This document shows, piece after piece, positions 15,875-24,841 of a stretch of DNA of 64,000 nt; position 1 is the stretch's first letter; each line of letters opens with the position of its first letter. Source of the DNA: JAZKBN01 sp040388605 (GTDB lineage: Bacteria; Bacteroidota; Bacteroidia; Cytophagales; Flexibacteraceae). The stretch covers positions 1 to 64,000 of the forward strand of contig JAZKBN010000031.1 of the NCBI GenBank assembly GCA_040388605.1. The letters run 5' to 3'. The notes below the pieces were generated by a model. It searched no databases, had not been told where the DNA came from, and saw only the letters and a program-made list of their open reading frames with translations. The position numbers were made by a program, and so were the translations under genes.

Positions 15875-16975
15875 ATGCTTTCCCGCTTAACATCTTACAA
15901 ATCAGTATTTCTTGGCTTTGCCGCAGTTACCATTCTGGCATCCTGCGACCCTGAAAAAAAGGAAACCGTTCCTGTTGCCGCCGATTCGGTAATTGTGAAG
16001 AACCTGCTCAGCGATTTTACCACCATTGTGGCCCGCCCCAATTACCAGGCTATGGCCGTAAACGGCGCAAAACTGAAAGAGGTTGTTTATAAGCTTAATG
16101 CCAATCTTACCCAGGCCAATCTCGACTCAACACGCATAGTTTGGCGTGCGATGCGTGAAAACTGGGAGCAAACAGAATCGTTCCTTTTCGGACCTGTAGC
16201 CAACGATAATATTGACCCGGGAATAGATACATGGCCGGTTAATAAAAACGACCTCGACAGCCTTCTTGGTAATTCCCAGCCTTTAACCCAAGCTTATGTT
16301 GCAGGTCAGCAAGAGTCTTTAAAAGGGTTTCACCCGCTTGAATACCTGCTCTTCGGCGCAAACGGCACCAAAACACCGGCTGAATTTACTGCCCGCGAAC
16401 GTGAATACATGGTTTCTCTTGCCGATTACCTGGCCGAAAGGAGCGCAACACTTTGGAACGGATGGAACCCGGCAAACAGCAGCAATTACGGTAACGTGGT
16501 TATTGCAGCCGGCAGCGCCGCAGATTCAACTTACCCTACAAGGTATGCCGCTGTTGAAGAGCTTATTGGCAGCATGGCCGGCATTGCCGGTGAAGTGGGC
16601 GAAGCTAAAATTGGCGAGCCTTTCCAGGCCGGGCGTCCTGAGCTGGAAGAATCACCTTTCTCTAAGAACTCCATGACCGATTTTAAGAATAACATCATTG
16701 GTGTAAGGAACGTTTATACAGGTAATTACGGGGGCAAAACAGGTACTTCGCTTTCAACTTTTGTAGCCAAGTATAACCGCGATCTCGATATACGCATAAA
16801 AGCCAAAATAGAGTCATCTATACAGGCCCTCAGCAATGTAACTGTATCTTTCGGCGAGGCTATAACCACCCAAACCAGCCAGCTGCAAAACGCCCAAACC
16901 GAGCTTGACGGCCTGAAAGACCTGCTTGAAGGCGAGCTTTCCACGCTTGCCAAAAACAAGCTGGAAAACAAGTAA
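15875..16975 (+). CDS. Imelysin-family (EfeO/IrpA-like, peptidase M75-type) lipoprotein
   Basis: 366 residues with lipobox ILASC (Cys24). The family GxHxxE motif is intact as G151-F-H153-P-L-E156 in KGFHPLEYLLFG, and WRAMRENWEQTESFLFGPV and the DTWPVNKNDLDSLL region match the imelysin four-helix-bundle core. The second half repeats the helical pattern, with FSKNSMTDFKNNIIGVRNVY. Imelysins are periplasmic or outer-membrane proteins implicated in iron uptake; protease activity is doubtful. The DHOR cytochrome gene follows 72 bases downstream, a pairing known for this family. Confidence 0.9.
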   Translation: MLSRLTSYKSVFLGFAAVTILASCDPEKKETVPVAADSVIVKNLLSDFTTIVARPNYQAMAVNGAKLKEVVYKLNANLTQANLDSTRIVWRAMRENWEQTESFLFGPVANDNIDPGIDTWPVNKNDLDSLLGNSQPLTQAYVAGQQESLKGFHPLEYLLFGANGTKTPAEFTAREREYMVSLADYLAERSATLWNGWNPANSSNYGNVVIAAGSAADSTYPTRYAAVEELIGSMAGIAGEVGEAKIGEPFQAGRPELEESPFSKNSMTDFKNNIIGVRNVYTGNYGGKTGTSLSTFVAKYNRDLDIRIKAKIESSIQALSNVTVSFGEAITTQTSQLQNAQTELDGLKDLLEGELSTLAKNKLENK

Positions 16976-17047
16976 GCCTACCATTACCTGCCAATTGAAT
17001 GAATACCGGTTGGCATGACTTAATAAAACAAAACTAAATTTAACCTT

Positions 17048-18433
17048 ATGCGGCACCTCCGTTCCGGCCTGCAATTCCTGTTCATTTTACCTGTTGCGGT
17101 ATTATTATCTGCCTGCAACCACGATCCCGTTTCTTCTCCTGAAGCGGAAAACGAAAATGAATTGCTGGCCGGCGGCAGGAATACCGTATTTACAACGGGT
17201 TTCCGTGCCTTCGGGAGCGGGTTCCCTGATATGGGCGGCAACCGTGCCTCTTTACACGAAATAGGCGACGGAGCTTTTGCAGCCACTTTTGTAACCGCCC
17301 CGGCTATACTGAACCCCGGCCTCGGCCCGGTTTATAACAACATAAGCTGCGGCAACTGCCACGTAGGCGATGGTCGCGGGCATGCCCCTGACGAAGGCGG
17401 CAAGCTTGAAAGCATGCTTTTCCGGATAAGCGTTCCCGGCTCCGATGCGCATGGCGGCCCCGCTGCTGTTCCCGGTTTCGGCGGACAATTACAGGATAAA
17501 GCTGTTTACGGCATTCAGCCGGAAGCCGGCGTAAGCCTGCAATGGATAGAGGAAGTAAAGAATTTTGTGGACGGCGGAAGCCAGGCAGTTCGCAAGCCGG
17601 TATATACCATAACCGACCCTTACAGAACATGGCCGGGCAATGCCATGCTTTCAGCCAGGGTTGCACCGCCGGTGCATGGCCTGGGTATGCTTGAAGCCAT
17701 TCCCGAAGCCGATATTATGAAATACGCAGACCCGGCAGATGCCAACGGCGACGGTATATCAGGTAAAGCAAACAGTGTTTGGAACGAGCATGAACAGCGT
17801 ATGTCGATTGGCCGCTTTGGCTGGAAATCTGAAGCGCCTACTTTATTGCAGCAGGTTGCAGGGGCTTATAGTGAAGATATGGGCATAACCAGCTTCATTT
17901 TCCCTTACGACAGCCGTTGGAGCGACAGCCAAAAAACCATATCGGGCCACGAAATCAGCGACAGCCTATTGTATGCCACCACTTTTTATTGCCGCAGCCT
18001 TGCAGTGCCTGCCCGCAGGAACGTAAGTAACCCCGATGTTTTACAAGGCAAAGTACTGTTCAAAGAAGCCGGATGCGACGGCTGCCATGTGCCGAAATTC
18101 CGTACCGGGGTAGATGTAAGCTTCCCGGAAATCAGCAGCCAGGTAATTTTCCCTTATACCGATATGCTCCTGCACGATATGGGCGACGATTTATCTGATA
18201 ATCGACCTACCTATTTGGCAACGGGTAACGAGTGGCGCACGCCCCCGCTTTGGGGCATTGGCCTTACCAAGGTTGTAAACGGACGCAACAACTTCCTGCA
18301 CGACGGCCGCGCCCGCAGCCTGATGGAAGCCGTATTATGGCATGGCGGCGAAGGTACAACAGCCCGCGAGAAAGTTCAGAACATGAAGGCAAGCGACAGG
18401 GCTAAGCTGGTTAAGTTTTTGGAGAGTTTGTAA
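17048..18433 (+). CDS. Di-haem oxidoreductase (DHOR, DUF1111) lipoprotein
   Basis: 461 residues, lipobox LLSAC (Cys23). Two c-type haem sites are visible: C101-GN-CH in SCGNCHVGDGRGH and a second C-DG-CH near residue 343 in AGCDGCHVPKF. Other family marks are ANGDGISGKANSVW, GRFGWKSEAPTLLQQ, TYLATGNEWRTPPLWGIGL and FLHDGRARSLMEAVLWHGGE near the end. DHOR proteins are often called thiol oxidoreductases without evidence. They co-occur with imelysin in iron-responsive operons. Here it is the last gene of the operon, and periplasmic electron transfer supporting ferric or ferrous conversion is an inference. Confidence 0.9.
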   Translation: MRHLRSGLQFLFILPVAVLLSACNHDPVSSPEAENENELLAGGRNTVFTTGFRAFGSGFPDMGGNRASLHEIGDGAFAATFVTAPAILNPGLGPVYNNISCGNCHVGDGRGHAPDEGGKLESMLFRISVPGSDAHGGPAAVPGFGGQLQDKAVYGIQPEAGVSLQWIEEVKNFVDGGSQAVRKPVYTITDPYRTWPGNAMLSARVAPPVHGLGMLEAIPEADIMKYADPADANGDGISGKANSVWNEHEQRMSIGRFGWKSEAPTLLQQVAGAYSEDMGITSFIFPYDSRWSDSQKTISGHEISDSLLYATTFYCRSLAVPARRNVSNPDVLQGKVLFKEAGCDGCHVPKFRTGVDVSFPEISSQVIFPYTDMLLHDMGDDLSDNRPTYLATGNEWRTPPLWGIGLTKVVNGRNNFLHDGRARSLMEAVLWHGGEGTTAREKVQNMKASDRAKLVKFLESL

Positions 18434-18476
18434 GGAATACTGTACTTTTATTTAATTATTAATTGAGTAAAAATAT

Positions 18477-18484
18477 TAGATTTG
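18477..18484 (+). promoter_or_regulatory. TAGATTTG motif just before the cyclase-like gene
   Basis: An exact TAnnTTTG match, but only 3 bases separate it from the ATG at 18488, so a transcript from it would be leaderless or start inside the gene. It may be fortuitous. Confidence 0.25.
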
Positions 18485-18487
18485 CTT

Positions 18488-19261
18488 ATGGAAAATACGT
18501 TAGCCAATGTTAATTCAGATTGGCAGGCAACTGCAAGAAGGTATGTAGCCTATTTTGATATAATGGGATTTAAAGATTTTGTGTATAAGAACAATCATGA
18601 AACAGTTGTGTTGCAGTTAAAGAAAATCCATGATTTAAGAGAAATGTTTAGAAATTCAGTTGTTGGAAAAAGGGTTAAAATTTCTGTGTTTTCTGATTCG
18701 GTATTATTAGTAACCTCAGGAGATTCTGAATTGTCAGCTTTAGATATAATTTTTTCTTGCTCAGCATTATTATCTTATTGTATGAGTATTCAAATACCAA
18801 TTAAAGGCGCCATTTCATGTGGAGAAATGACTGCAAATTTTGATGATTCAATTTTTTGCGGTAAGCCATTAATTGAAGCTTATTTATTGCATGAAGAATT
18901 ATATATGTATGGCTGTGTGTTAGATTCTGTTGCTGAAATGGAAATTAAAAATCGGTTTCAGTCTGAAAAATTAAATAACATGGCAAAATATCTATGGTTT
19001 GAAGACAAAGTGAGTTTTAAATCAGGTCTTATCAATCACGTTACATTGAACTGGTTTGCCAGTAAAATATTAAGTAATAACCAACACTACGCACTTGAAG
19101 AGATAGAGAATGAGCTCGATCAATTTACTAACAGCATAAAAAGTTTTTATAATTCAGTTTCAGGAGCGCCAAGAAAATATGTTGATAATACTATCGATTA
19201 TGCTGAAAGAGCAAAGTCAAAAACTATTAGAACTTTAAAAGAGGCTGGGAGAATAAAGTAG
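18488..19261 (+). CDS. Orphan class III nucleotidyl-cyclase-like protein
   Basis: 257 residues, strongly AT-rich compared with both neighbours. It shows a class III cyclase-like pattern: the first metal-binding aspartate in YVAYFDIMGFKDFV (D24), the second in KISVFSDSVLLV (D70), and the later strand PIKGAISCGEMT followed by CGKPLIEAYLLHEEL. This places it in the cyclase/GGDEF/Cas10-palm superfamily of folds. No sensor, transmembrane or HAMP segment is present. Product and even activity are unknown. The C-terminal 60 residues are helical and basic (NTIDYAERAKSKTIRTLKEA). The ATG at 18488 is used; a TTG two codons earlier is less likely. Its composition suggests acquisition by transfer. Confidence 0.6.
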   Translation: MENTLANVNSDWQATARRYVAYFDIMGFKDFVYKNNHETVVLQLKKIHDLREMFRNSVVGKRVKISVFSDSVLLVTSGDSELSALDIIFSCSALLSYCMSIQIPIKGAISCGEMTANFDDSIFCGKPLIEAYLLHEELYMYGCVLDSVAEMEIKNRFQSEKLNNMAKYLWFEDKVSFKSGLINHVTLNWFASKILSNNQHYALEEIENELDQFTNSIKSFYNSVSGAPRKYVDNTIDYAERAKSKTIRTLKEAGRIK

Positions 19262-19279
19262 CATAAATTTGCCCCCCGC

Positions 19280-20386
19280 ATGCCATACCACATAACCCGC
19301 CTGCACCCGGCAGAGTTGCACGAGGCGCTTGAGTTTTATAATTTCCATTACCAAAGCTCCCGCAGCCCCGAAACCTTTGCCGCCGAATTCCTGCGCGGCC
19401 CGGCCGGACCTGCCATTTACATAATTGCCCGCCATGGTGAAGCCGGACCAATTGTTGGCCTGCACAGTGCCATACCTCTTTGGTTCAGCAATTCCGAAGG
19501 CAAAGATTTTCTCACAGGTAAGCTGGAAGACAACCTCATTCACCCCGAACACCGCGGTAAAGGCCTCTTCGAGCTTATGCACCAACAGCTCTTAACAGCC
19601 TGCGCCGAAAAAGGCATTTCCGCCCTGTGGGCATTAACCTATGCCCTTAAAGCTTTCGGCGCTATTGGTCTTGTGCCTGTGAGCCGTGTGAAGCAGGGCA
19701 TTTACTGCATCAGCCAAACGGAAACAATTAAGGCATTACTCGCTCTCAACGCCGAGAATTCGGCTATGAAAAGAGCCAAAATTGCCGGGCTTGCATTAGC
19801 TGCCAAAGTAAGTTCGCTGGCACTTTACCGTGCCCCGTCAGGAATTGCGCCCTTCACAGTTGAGCAGGATGAGGCTTTCGACCCCGGCGAATTGATTAAC
19901 CGCAGCCTGAAGGGCGGGCCCTATTCCTGGCTGCGTCACGATGCCTCGGCGCTGCATTGGCGCATGCAAACCCTGACAGGCAATGCCGTGTTCAAATCAT
20001 ACATTCTCCGCAATGCAGATGGTATGGCCATGGGTTATATGGTTACAGAAATGCACCGGGGATTTGCCTTTATTGCCGAAATGTATTTCGACGCTTCTCT
20101 TTACAGCGATTGGAAAAAGGCATTTACCAGGCACGTAATTGAACAACTTGAAAAGAAAGGGGCAGGACTTATCAGGTTCTGGGCTTGGCAAGGCGGCAAT
20201 AACAAAATGCTCAGTTGGCAGCAGCAGGATTTGGCGGCGCTTGGCTTCCTGTTCCCGAATAAGGGGATAAGCTTCGTATGGAAAACCCTGCAGCCCATTG
20301 AAATCAATAAAAGCGAGGCCGACGCCCAAAGTAAAGCAGGTGGCGAACAGGTGCTCTTAAGCAGGCTTTACACGCAGGGCGGTTAA
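19280..20386 (+). CDS. GNAT-family N-acetyltransferase
   Basis: 368 residues. The N-terminal 150 residues carry the acetyl-CoA fold, with the pantetheine-binding stretch EDNLIHPEHRGKGLFELMHQ near residues 88-107 in the Q/RxxGxG/A position. The second half (from about residue 170) resembles a second, degenerate GNAT lobe, with LRNADGMAMGYMVTEMHRGF, and ends with an aromatic-rich IRFWAWQGG segment. Such two-lobed GNATs are frequent in cell-envelope or capsule loci. The substrate is unknown. It is GC-richer than the cyclase-like gene 18 bases upstream, so the two have different histories. Confidence 0.8.
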   Translation: MPYHITRLHPAELHEALEFYNFHYQSSRSPETFAAEFLRGPAGPAIYIIARHGEAGPIVGLHSAIPLWFSNSEGKDFLTGKLEDNLIHPEHRGKGLFELMHQQLLTACAEKGISALWALTYALKAFGAIGLVPVSRVKQGIYCISQTETIKALLALNAENSAMKRAKIAGLALAAKVSSLALYRAPSGIAPFTVEQDEAFDPGELINRSLKGGPYSWLRHDASALHWRMQTLTGNAVFKSYILRNADGMAMGYMVTEMHRGFAFIAEMYFDASLYSDWKKAFTRHVIEQLEKKGAGLIRFWAWQGGNNKMLSWQQQDLAALGFLFPNKGISFVWKTLQPIEINKSEADAQSKAGGEQVLLSRLYTQGG

Positions 20387-20697
20387 ATTACCTGCCTGAA
20401 AATATTTTCCGCACAAAGGCAGGGTTACAGGCTTTTGCTGAGCCATAATTAATTTCGACAACGGAATGCTTTGCATTATAATAGGAGCTTGTAAAAGCAT
20501 GAAATGCAATTTTAATATGGCTTAAAGCAATACATTGGTTTAAAGCATGTATAAGATGCCCGGGTTCTGCGGACCAATGAGCTAAGCCTGTCTTAATTTT
20601 TGGCGTATCTTTGCGGCACATTGCCGTTCTTTTATTTCCTGGACCCGGGTTTTTACAAGCTTCCGGCAATGCAATTCAATAGAACCCTGCTGATATT
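20387..20697 (+). other. Gap holding the nusB promoter
   Basis: AT-rich spacer. An exact -7 element TATCTTTG lies at 20606-20613. No gene, repeat or RNA was recognised in the rest. Confidence 0.4.
20606..20613 (+). promoter_or_regulatory. -7 element TATCTTTG for nusB
   Basis: Exact TAnnTTTG match 85 bases before the nusB ATG; the -33 box is not obvious. Confidence 0.45.
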
Positions 20698-21870
20698 ATG
20701 CTGAACCGTCGCCTATTACGCATTAAAGTAATGCAGGCTGTTTTTTCTGCCACGCAAGCCGAGCGTGCCTTACAGGAAGTTGCCCGAGAACAAATTGCCG
20801 CACGCTTTGAGCATGATTTGAACAGCATGGTTCCTTATAATGCCGAACTCGAAGAAGGACACCGCAGGCTGGCCACCCTGATTTTTGATGAAAATGTAGG
20901 TAACGAGAGGTTTACCCTCAGCGAACCCGCCCCGGCAGTTGTATCTGAAGCGGCATTAGATGCTTTTAAATACTATAAAGTTCAGGTTGCACAGGAGCGC
21001 GAACGCGTAAAGCAGCACCTGCCCGCCGAAGCCGAAAGCCTTGCAGGCCGTTACCTGAACCTGCTGCGCATGCTCACCTGGCTGCCACGCTATGTGCGCG
21101 AAGATGATGAAGGCCGCGCCAACAACTGGGTAAAAGCCGAACCCGTGCCCCGCACCGAGCTTAAGCTCATGGACAATTACTTCATTATTGCCCTCACCGA
21201 AAGCAAGCTGCTTGAAACCGCCCTCACCGGCGTATCTGTACCTGAAGGCGCCCGCGATTTTATACGCCGCTTTTACCGCGATGTGCTTACCGCCGACCCG
21301 CTGTATATTGAGTACATAAAAACCCGCGAAGCTACCCGCGAGGAAGAATACAAAATAATGCGCCATATAGTTAAAAACCTGCTTTTCAAAAGCGAGGTGG
21401 CAACTGACTGGCTGGAAGAGCAGGACCTCTATTGGGCCGAAAACAAGGACATTCTGCAGGGCATGGTGCTTAAAACCCTGAAAGACATACAGGAAAAAGG
21501 CAATGAAACCGAGCTGCTTCGCCTGAGCCCTGACTGGGAGGAAGATAAGGCTTTTGCCGAACGCCTCTTTAAAGAAACCGTTGCCGGAACCGACTATTTC
21601 GAAAAGCTCATTGTTGAAAAAAGTACCAACTGGGAATCGGGCCGCGTGGCGCTCACCGACAGGGTTATTTTAATGATGGCCCTTGCCGAGATGATGAACT
21701 TTTCATCGATACCGGTAAAAGTGAGCATTAACGAATACATAGAGTTGAGCCGGGAATACAGCACCCCCGACAGCCGCCGTTATATTAACGGTATGCTTGA
21801 TGCCCTGAGCAAGCAGCTGATTGAAGAAGGCCGCATTAAAAAATCGGGCAGGGGCTTAATTGCAGGCTAG
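20698..21870 (+). CDS. nusB: Transcription antitermination factor NusB, long Bacteroidota form
   Basis: 390 residues against about 140 for Escherichia coli NusB. The start MLNRRLLRIKVMQAVFSATQ matches NusB helix 1 (RxxRxxAxQxLF). The NusB fold is completed at the C-terminus by FEKLIVEKSTNWESGRVALT, DRVILMMALAEM and PVKVSINEYIELSREYSTPD, then RYINGMLDALSKQL. About 200 inserted residues between them are charged and helical, as in other Bacteroidota NusB proteins. It binds boxA RNA with NusE (S10) for rRNA antitermination. YtxH and DUF1573 genes lie downstream, consistent with Bacteroidota gene order. Confidence 0.93.
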   Translation: MLNRRLLRIKVMQAVFSATQAERALQEVAREQIAARFEHDLNSMVPYNAELEEGHRRLATLIFDENVGNERFTLSEPAPAVVSEAALDAFKYYKVQVAQERERVKQHLPAEAESLAGRYLNLLRMLTWLPRYVREDDEGRANNWVKAEPVPRTELKLMDNYFIIALTESKLLETALTGVSVPEGARDFIRRFYRDVLTADPLYIEYIKTREATREEEYKIMRHIVKNLLFKSEVATDWLEEQDLYWAENKDILQGMVLKTLKDIQEKGNETELLRLSPDWEEDKAFAERLFKETVAGTDYFEKLIVEKSTNWESGRVALTDRVILMMALAEMMNFSSIPVKVSINEYIELSREYSTPDSRRYINGMLDALSKQLIEEGRIKKSGRGLIAG

Positions 21871-22101
21871 ATCAGAATTACGGAAGCAGGTTTATCTTCC
21901 TGTTAAATGAGCTTCTGCAAGGCAAATCACAATGTATGATGCCACACTTTGAATGGCTAAAAAAGGGGCAATATCCGGCCGGCAGGAATTTTTCTGCAAA
22001 TTTCAGGCAATTATGAAGGCATGCCGCCATTTTAGCAGGGCTTTTGCCTGATTTAATTTGCCGGGGCCGTTTCGGCTTTAAGCCTTTGCGCAAAAAAAGC
22101 C

Positions 22102-22109
22102 TAATTTTG
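22102..22109 (+). promoter_or_regulatory. -7 element TAATTTTG for the ytxH/DUF1573 operon
   Basis: Exact TAnnTTTG match 31 bases before the YtxH-like start; a TTTG at 22085-22088 is too close to be a standard -33 box. Confidence 0.4.
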
Positions 22110-22140
22110 GCCTTGGAAGAAACCAATTAAACTAAACACC

Positions 22141-22437
22141 ATGAGCAAACTAACCTCCGCCATTATCGGCTTTACTGCAGGTGTGGCAACAGGCGCCATT
22201 CTGGGCGTTTTGTATGCCCCCGACGAAGGAAAAAACACCCGCGACAAACTGAGCTTCCAGCTCGATAAGTACCGCGACAAGCTTAAAACACTGGTAGCCG
22301 GCCTGAAAGATAATGAAGGCCCCCTGAGCAGCGCCAAAGTGGAAGGCCAGCGCGTAATAGCTGATACCCGCCTGCAGGCAGAAAAGCTGCTGGGCGATGT
22401 GGAATCGCTGATTGGCCAGATTAAAGACAAAAGGTAA
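22141..22437 (+). CDS. YtxH domain-containing protein
   Basis: 98 residues. The first 25 form a glycine-rich membrane helix (AIIGFTAGVATGAILGVLYA) followed by the YtxH signature APDEGKNTRDKL. The rest is an amphipathic, charged coiled-coil-like tail ending IGQIKDKR. YtxH proteins are small membrane-anchored, often stress-related proteins without defined activity. The DUF1573 lipoprotein gene starts nine bases downstream, so the two are very likely co-transcribed. Confidence 0.85.
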   Translation: MSKLTSAIIGFTAGVATGAILGVLYAPDEGKNTRDKLSFQLDKYRDKLKTLVAGLKDNEGPLSSAKVEGQRVIADTRLQAEKLLGDVESLIGQIKDKR

Positions 22438-22446
22438 TAAACTGCT

Positions 22447-22935
22447 ATGATTGTGAACAAACTGAAGGCGGCTGTATTTGGCCTCGGCATTTGCTTATGC
22501 GCCGGCATGCTTGGCGCCTGCAATTCTGAAAATAAATCCCGGCTCGATGCTTCGGAGGTGGTAAACAACCCCAACTCCATGGAGCCCGGCGCCCCGGTTG
22601 ATCCTGAAAACGCCCCGGTAATTACATTCGACGAAGCTGAATTCGATTTCGGAACAGTGAAGCAGGGTGAAAAAGTGAACCATGTTTACACCTTCACCAA
22701 CACGGGCAAAAGCCCCCTGCTGATTCAGAATGCCCATGCCAGCTGTGGCTGCACCCTGCCCAAATGGAGTCGCGAACCCATTGCGCCCGGCGGAAAAGGT
22801 GAAATTACCGCCGAGTTCAATTCTGAGAACAAAAGCGGTAAGCAGCATAAAACCATTACGGTAACGGCCAACACCAACCCTGCGCAAACAGAGCTGAGCC
22901 TTGAGGGCGAAGTAGAAGCCCCCGAAGGCGAGTAA
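22447..22935 (+). CDS. DUF1573 lipoprotein
   Basis: 162 residues, lipobox MLGAC (Cys25 or so). The DUF1573 immunoglobulin-like domain spans about 55-155: FDFGTVKQGEKVNHVYTFTN, the conserved SCGCTLPKW cysteine pair and PIAPGGKGEITAEFNSENKS. This family is widespread in Bacteroidota, often near nusB and yajC, with unknown role; ASPM-SPD-2-Hydin-like domains usually mediate protein contacts. Both cysteines of the CGC motif are present. A terminator follows 86 bases later. Confidence 0.92.
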   Translation: MIVNKLKAAVFGLGICLCAGMLGACNSENKSRLDASEVVNNPNSMEPGAPVDPENAPVITFDEAEFDFGTVKQGEKVNHVYTFTNTGKSPLLIQNAHASCGCTLPKWSREPIAPGGKGEITAEFNSENKSGKQHKTITVTANTNPAQTELSLEGEVEAPEGE

Positions 22936-23021
22936 GCTCGGTAATTTATTCTGCTGCAATTAAACGGCAGAGCCGCTGCTTACAGGCTTTACCAATTATT
23001 TTAATGAACCAGTGCATTCTG

Positions 23022-23060
23022 CCATGCCCCTGAACCCGGAAACACCGGGCAGGGGCATGG
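23022..23060 (+). terminator. Intrinsic terminator after DUF1573
   Basis: CCATGCCCCTG pairs perfectly with CAGGGGCATGG, with an inner CCCGG-AAACA-CCGGG stem, followed by TTTGCACTTGTTTT. Confidence 0.8.
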
Positions 23061-23149
23061 TTTGCACTTGTTTTAAAGGGTATATTTTCCCTTTTTAATT
23101 TACCTGATTAATACACACACCCCCCGAAAAACCAAACCCGATAAGCATT

Positions 23150-24580
23150 ATGTCAGTGGTTCAAATGGTGATGCCCAAAATGGGCGAGAGTATAATGGAA
23201 GGCACCGTGCTTACCTGGCTGAAAAAAGCCGGCGACCGCATAGAGCAGGACGAAGCCGTGCTTGAAGTGGCCACCGATAAGGTAGACACCGAGGTGCCCG
23301 CCACGCATGCCGGCATTTTGCAGGAAATTTTGGTGCAGGAAGGCGATGTTGTTCCTGTAGGTTCTGTAATTGCCCTTATTGCCACCGGCGACACAGTGCC
23401 GGCAACAGCTAACGGAACACCTGTAAACAGTTCGGCAGCCAACAGTGCTGCAGTTAACGGCTCTGCCGGTGCTGCGCACATTGCTAACGGGGCCGCCGCG
23501 GCACCTGTTAAGGGGCTTGCGAACGGCGTTGTTACAGCTGTACCTGCCTCCGCTGCAATATCTTCAGTCAAAACCCTTGATGCCCCCATAGCCGGCCGCT
23601 TTTACAGCCCGCTTGTAATGAATATGGCCCGCGAGGAAAACATCAGCATGGCTGAGCTGGAACGCATACCCGGCACCGGCAAAGACAGCCGCGTAAGCAA
23701 GCGCGATATGCTTGAATACATTACCGGCAAAAAGCAGCATGGCGAATTCGCGCTCGGCGATGCCGTAAGCGCTCAAAGCAGCCAGGCTGCCACAGCGACT
23801 CAAACACAGGCCAAACCCGCTGCCGCCCCTGCACAAAGTACAAACCCTGCTCCCGCGGTTTCTTACAGCGGTGCGCATGAAATTATTGAGATGGACCGCA
23901 TGCGCAAAATGATTGCGCAACGCATGCTCGACAGCAAACGCATAAGCCCGCACGTTACCTCTTTCGTAGAGGCCGATGTAACAAACCTGACCATCTGGCG
24001 CGGTAAAATACAATCGGAATTCAGGGCGCGTGAGAACGACAGCCTCACCTATACCCCCCTCTTTATTGATGCCGTTGCCCGCGCCCTGCGCGATTACCCG
24101 ATGATGAACGTATCGGTAGACGGCGACAGGATTATTGTAAAGAAAAATATCAATATCGGCATGGCTGTGGCTTTGCCGTCGGGCAACTTAATTGTGCCGG
24201 TTATTAAAAACGCCGACCAATACAACCTCACCGGCCTGAGCCGCAAGGTAAACGACCTCGCCCGCCGTGCCCGCGAAAACAAGCTTACGCCCGATGATTT
24301 GAGCGACGGCACCTATACCCTCAGCAATGTGGGCTCTTTCGGGAATGTAATGGGAACACCCATAATAATGCAGCCACAGGTGGGCATATTGGCCGTGGGC
24401 GCAATACGTAAAAAGCCGGCAGTAATTGAAACCCCGCAGGGCGATACCATTGGCATCCGCAGCTTTATGTTCCTGAGCCACAGCTACGACCACCGCGTGG
24501 TAGACGGCGCACTCGGCGGCATGTTTGTTCGCCGCGTGGCAGATTACCTGGAAGGCTGGGATTTGAACAGGAAGCTGTAA
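23150..24580 (+). CDS. 2-oxoacid dehydrogenase complex E2 (dihydrolipoamide acyltransferase)
   Basis: 476 residues. The lipoyl domain (1-80) carries the lipoylated lysine in EVATDKVDTEVP (K44). An alanine/proline/glycine-rich linker follows, then the peripheral-subunit-binding domain (about 150-190, AREENISMAELERIPGTGKD), a second linker, and the catalytic core (about 250-476) with SHSYDHRVVDGALGG, whose His and Asp catalyse acyl transfer to CoA. A single lipoyl domain with MPKMGESIMEGTVLTW is typical of branched-chain or 2-oxoglutarate-type E2 in Bacteroidota. No E1 or E3 gene is adjacent, so the exact complex is unresolved. Confidence 0.93.
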   Translation: MSVVQMVMPKMGESIMEGTVLTWLKKAGDRIEQDEAVLEVATDKVDTEVPATHAGILQEILVQEGDVVPVGSVIALIATGDTVPATANGTPVNSSAANSAAVNGSAGAAHIANGAAAAPVKGLANGVVTAVPASAAISSVKTLDAPIAGRFYSPLVMNMAREENISMAELERIPGTGKDSRVSKRDMLEYITGKKQHGEFALGDAVSAQSSQAATATQTQAKPAAAPAQSTNPAPAVSYSGAHEIIEMDRMRKMIAQRMLDSKRISPHVTSFVEADVTNLTIWRGKIQSEFRARENDSLTYTPLFIDAVARALRDYPMMNVSVDGDRIIVKKNINIGMAVALPSGNLIVPVIKNADQYNLTGLSRKVNDLARRARENKLTPDDLSDGTYTLSNVGSFGNVMGTPIIMQPQVGILAVGAIRKKPAVIETPQGDTIGIRSFMFLSHSYDHRVVDGALGGMFVRRVADYLEGWDLNRKL

Positions 24581-24604
24581 GTTTTCCTGCTGCCATAAAA
24601 TATG

Positions 24605-24635
24605 AATTCCCCGGTCCGGTAAAGATCGGGGAATT
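24605..24635 (+). terminator. Intrinsic terminator after the E2 gene
   Basis: AATTCCCCG / CGGGGAATT around 13 bases, followed by TTCCTGTTT. Confidence 0.65.
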
Positions 24636-24841
24636 TCCTGTTTAAGGCGGACGGCTTATAAGTTTTATTGGTTTTCGGACTCAGCATTCCTGCAGGCCTG
24701 GCAAAATGGATTCAAAAAACATTATGCTGAATTCGCCGGCTCATCAAATTTTTTAGTACCTGTTAACAAGTAAGCAAGCCGGAAACAATGGTAATACAGT
24801 TCATTTTCTAACCTGCTTACCCGGAAATGAGCGTATATGTA

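Noticed and set aside
18477..18484. Promoter call for the cyclase-like gene
   Set aside because: It sits 3 bases before the ATG, too close for a normal leader, so it is listed only with low confidence.
20388..20669. A 93-codon minus-strand frame between the GNAT gene and nusB
   Set aside because: No recognisable motif or composition bias, and it lies over the nusB promoter region; probably random.
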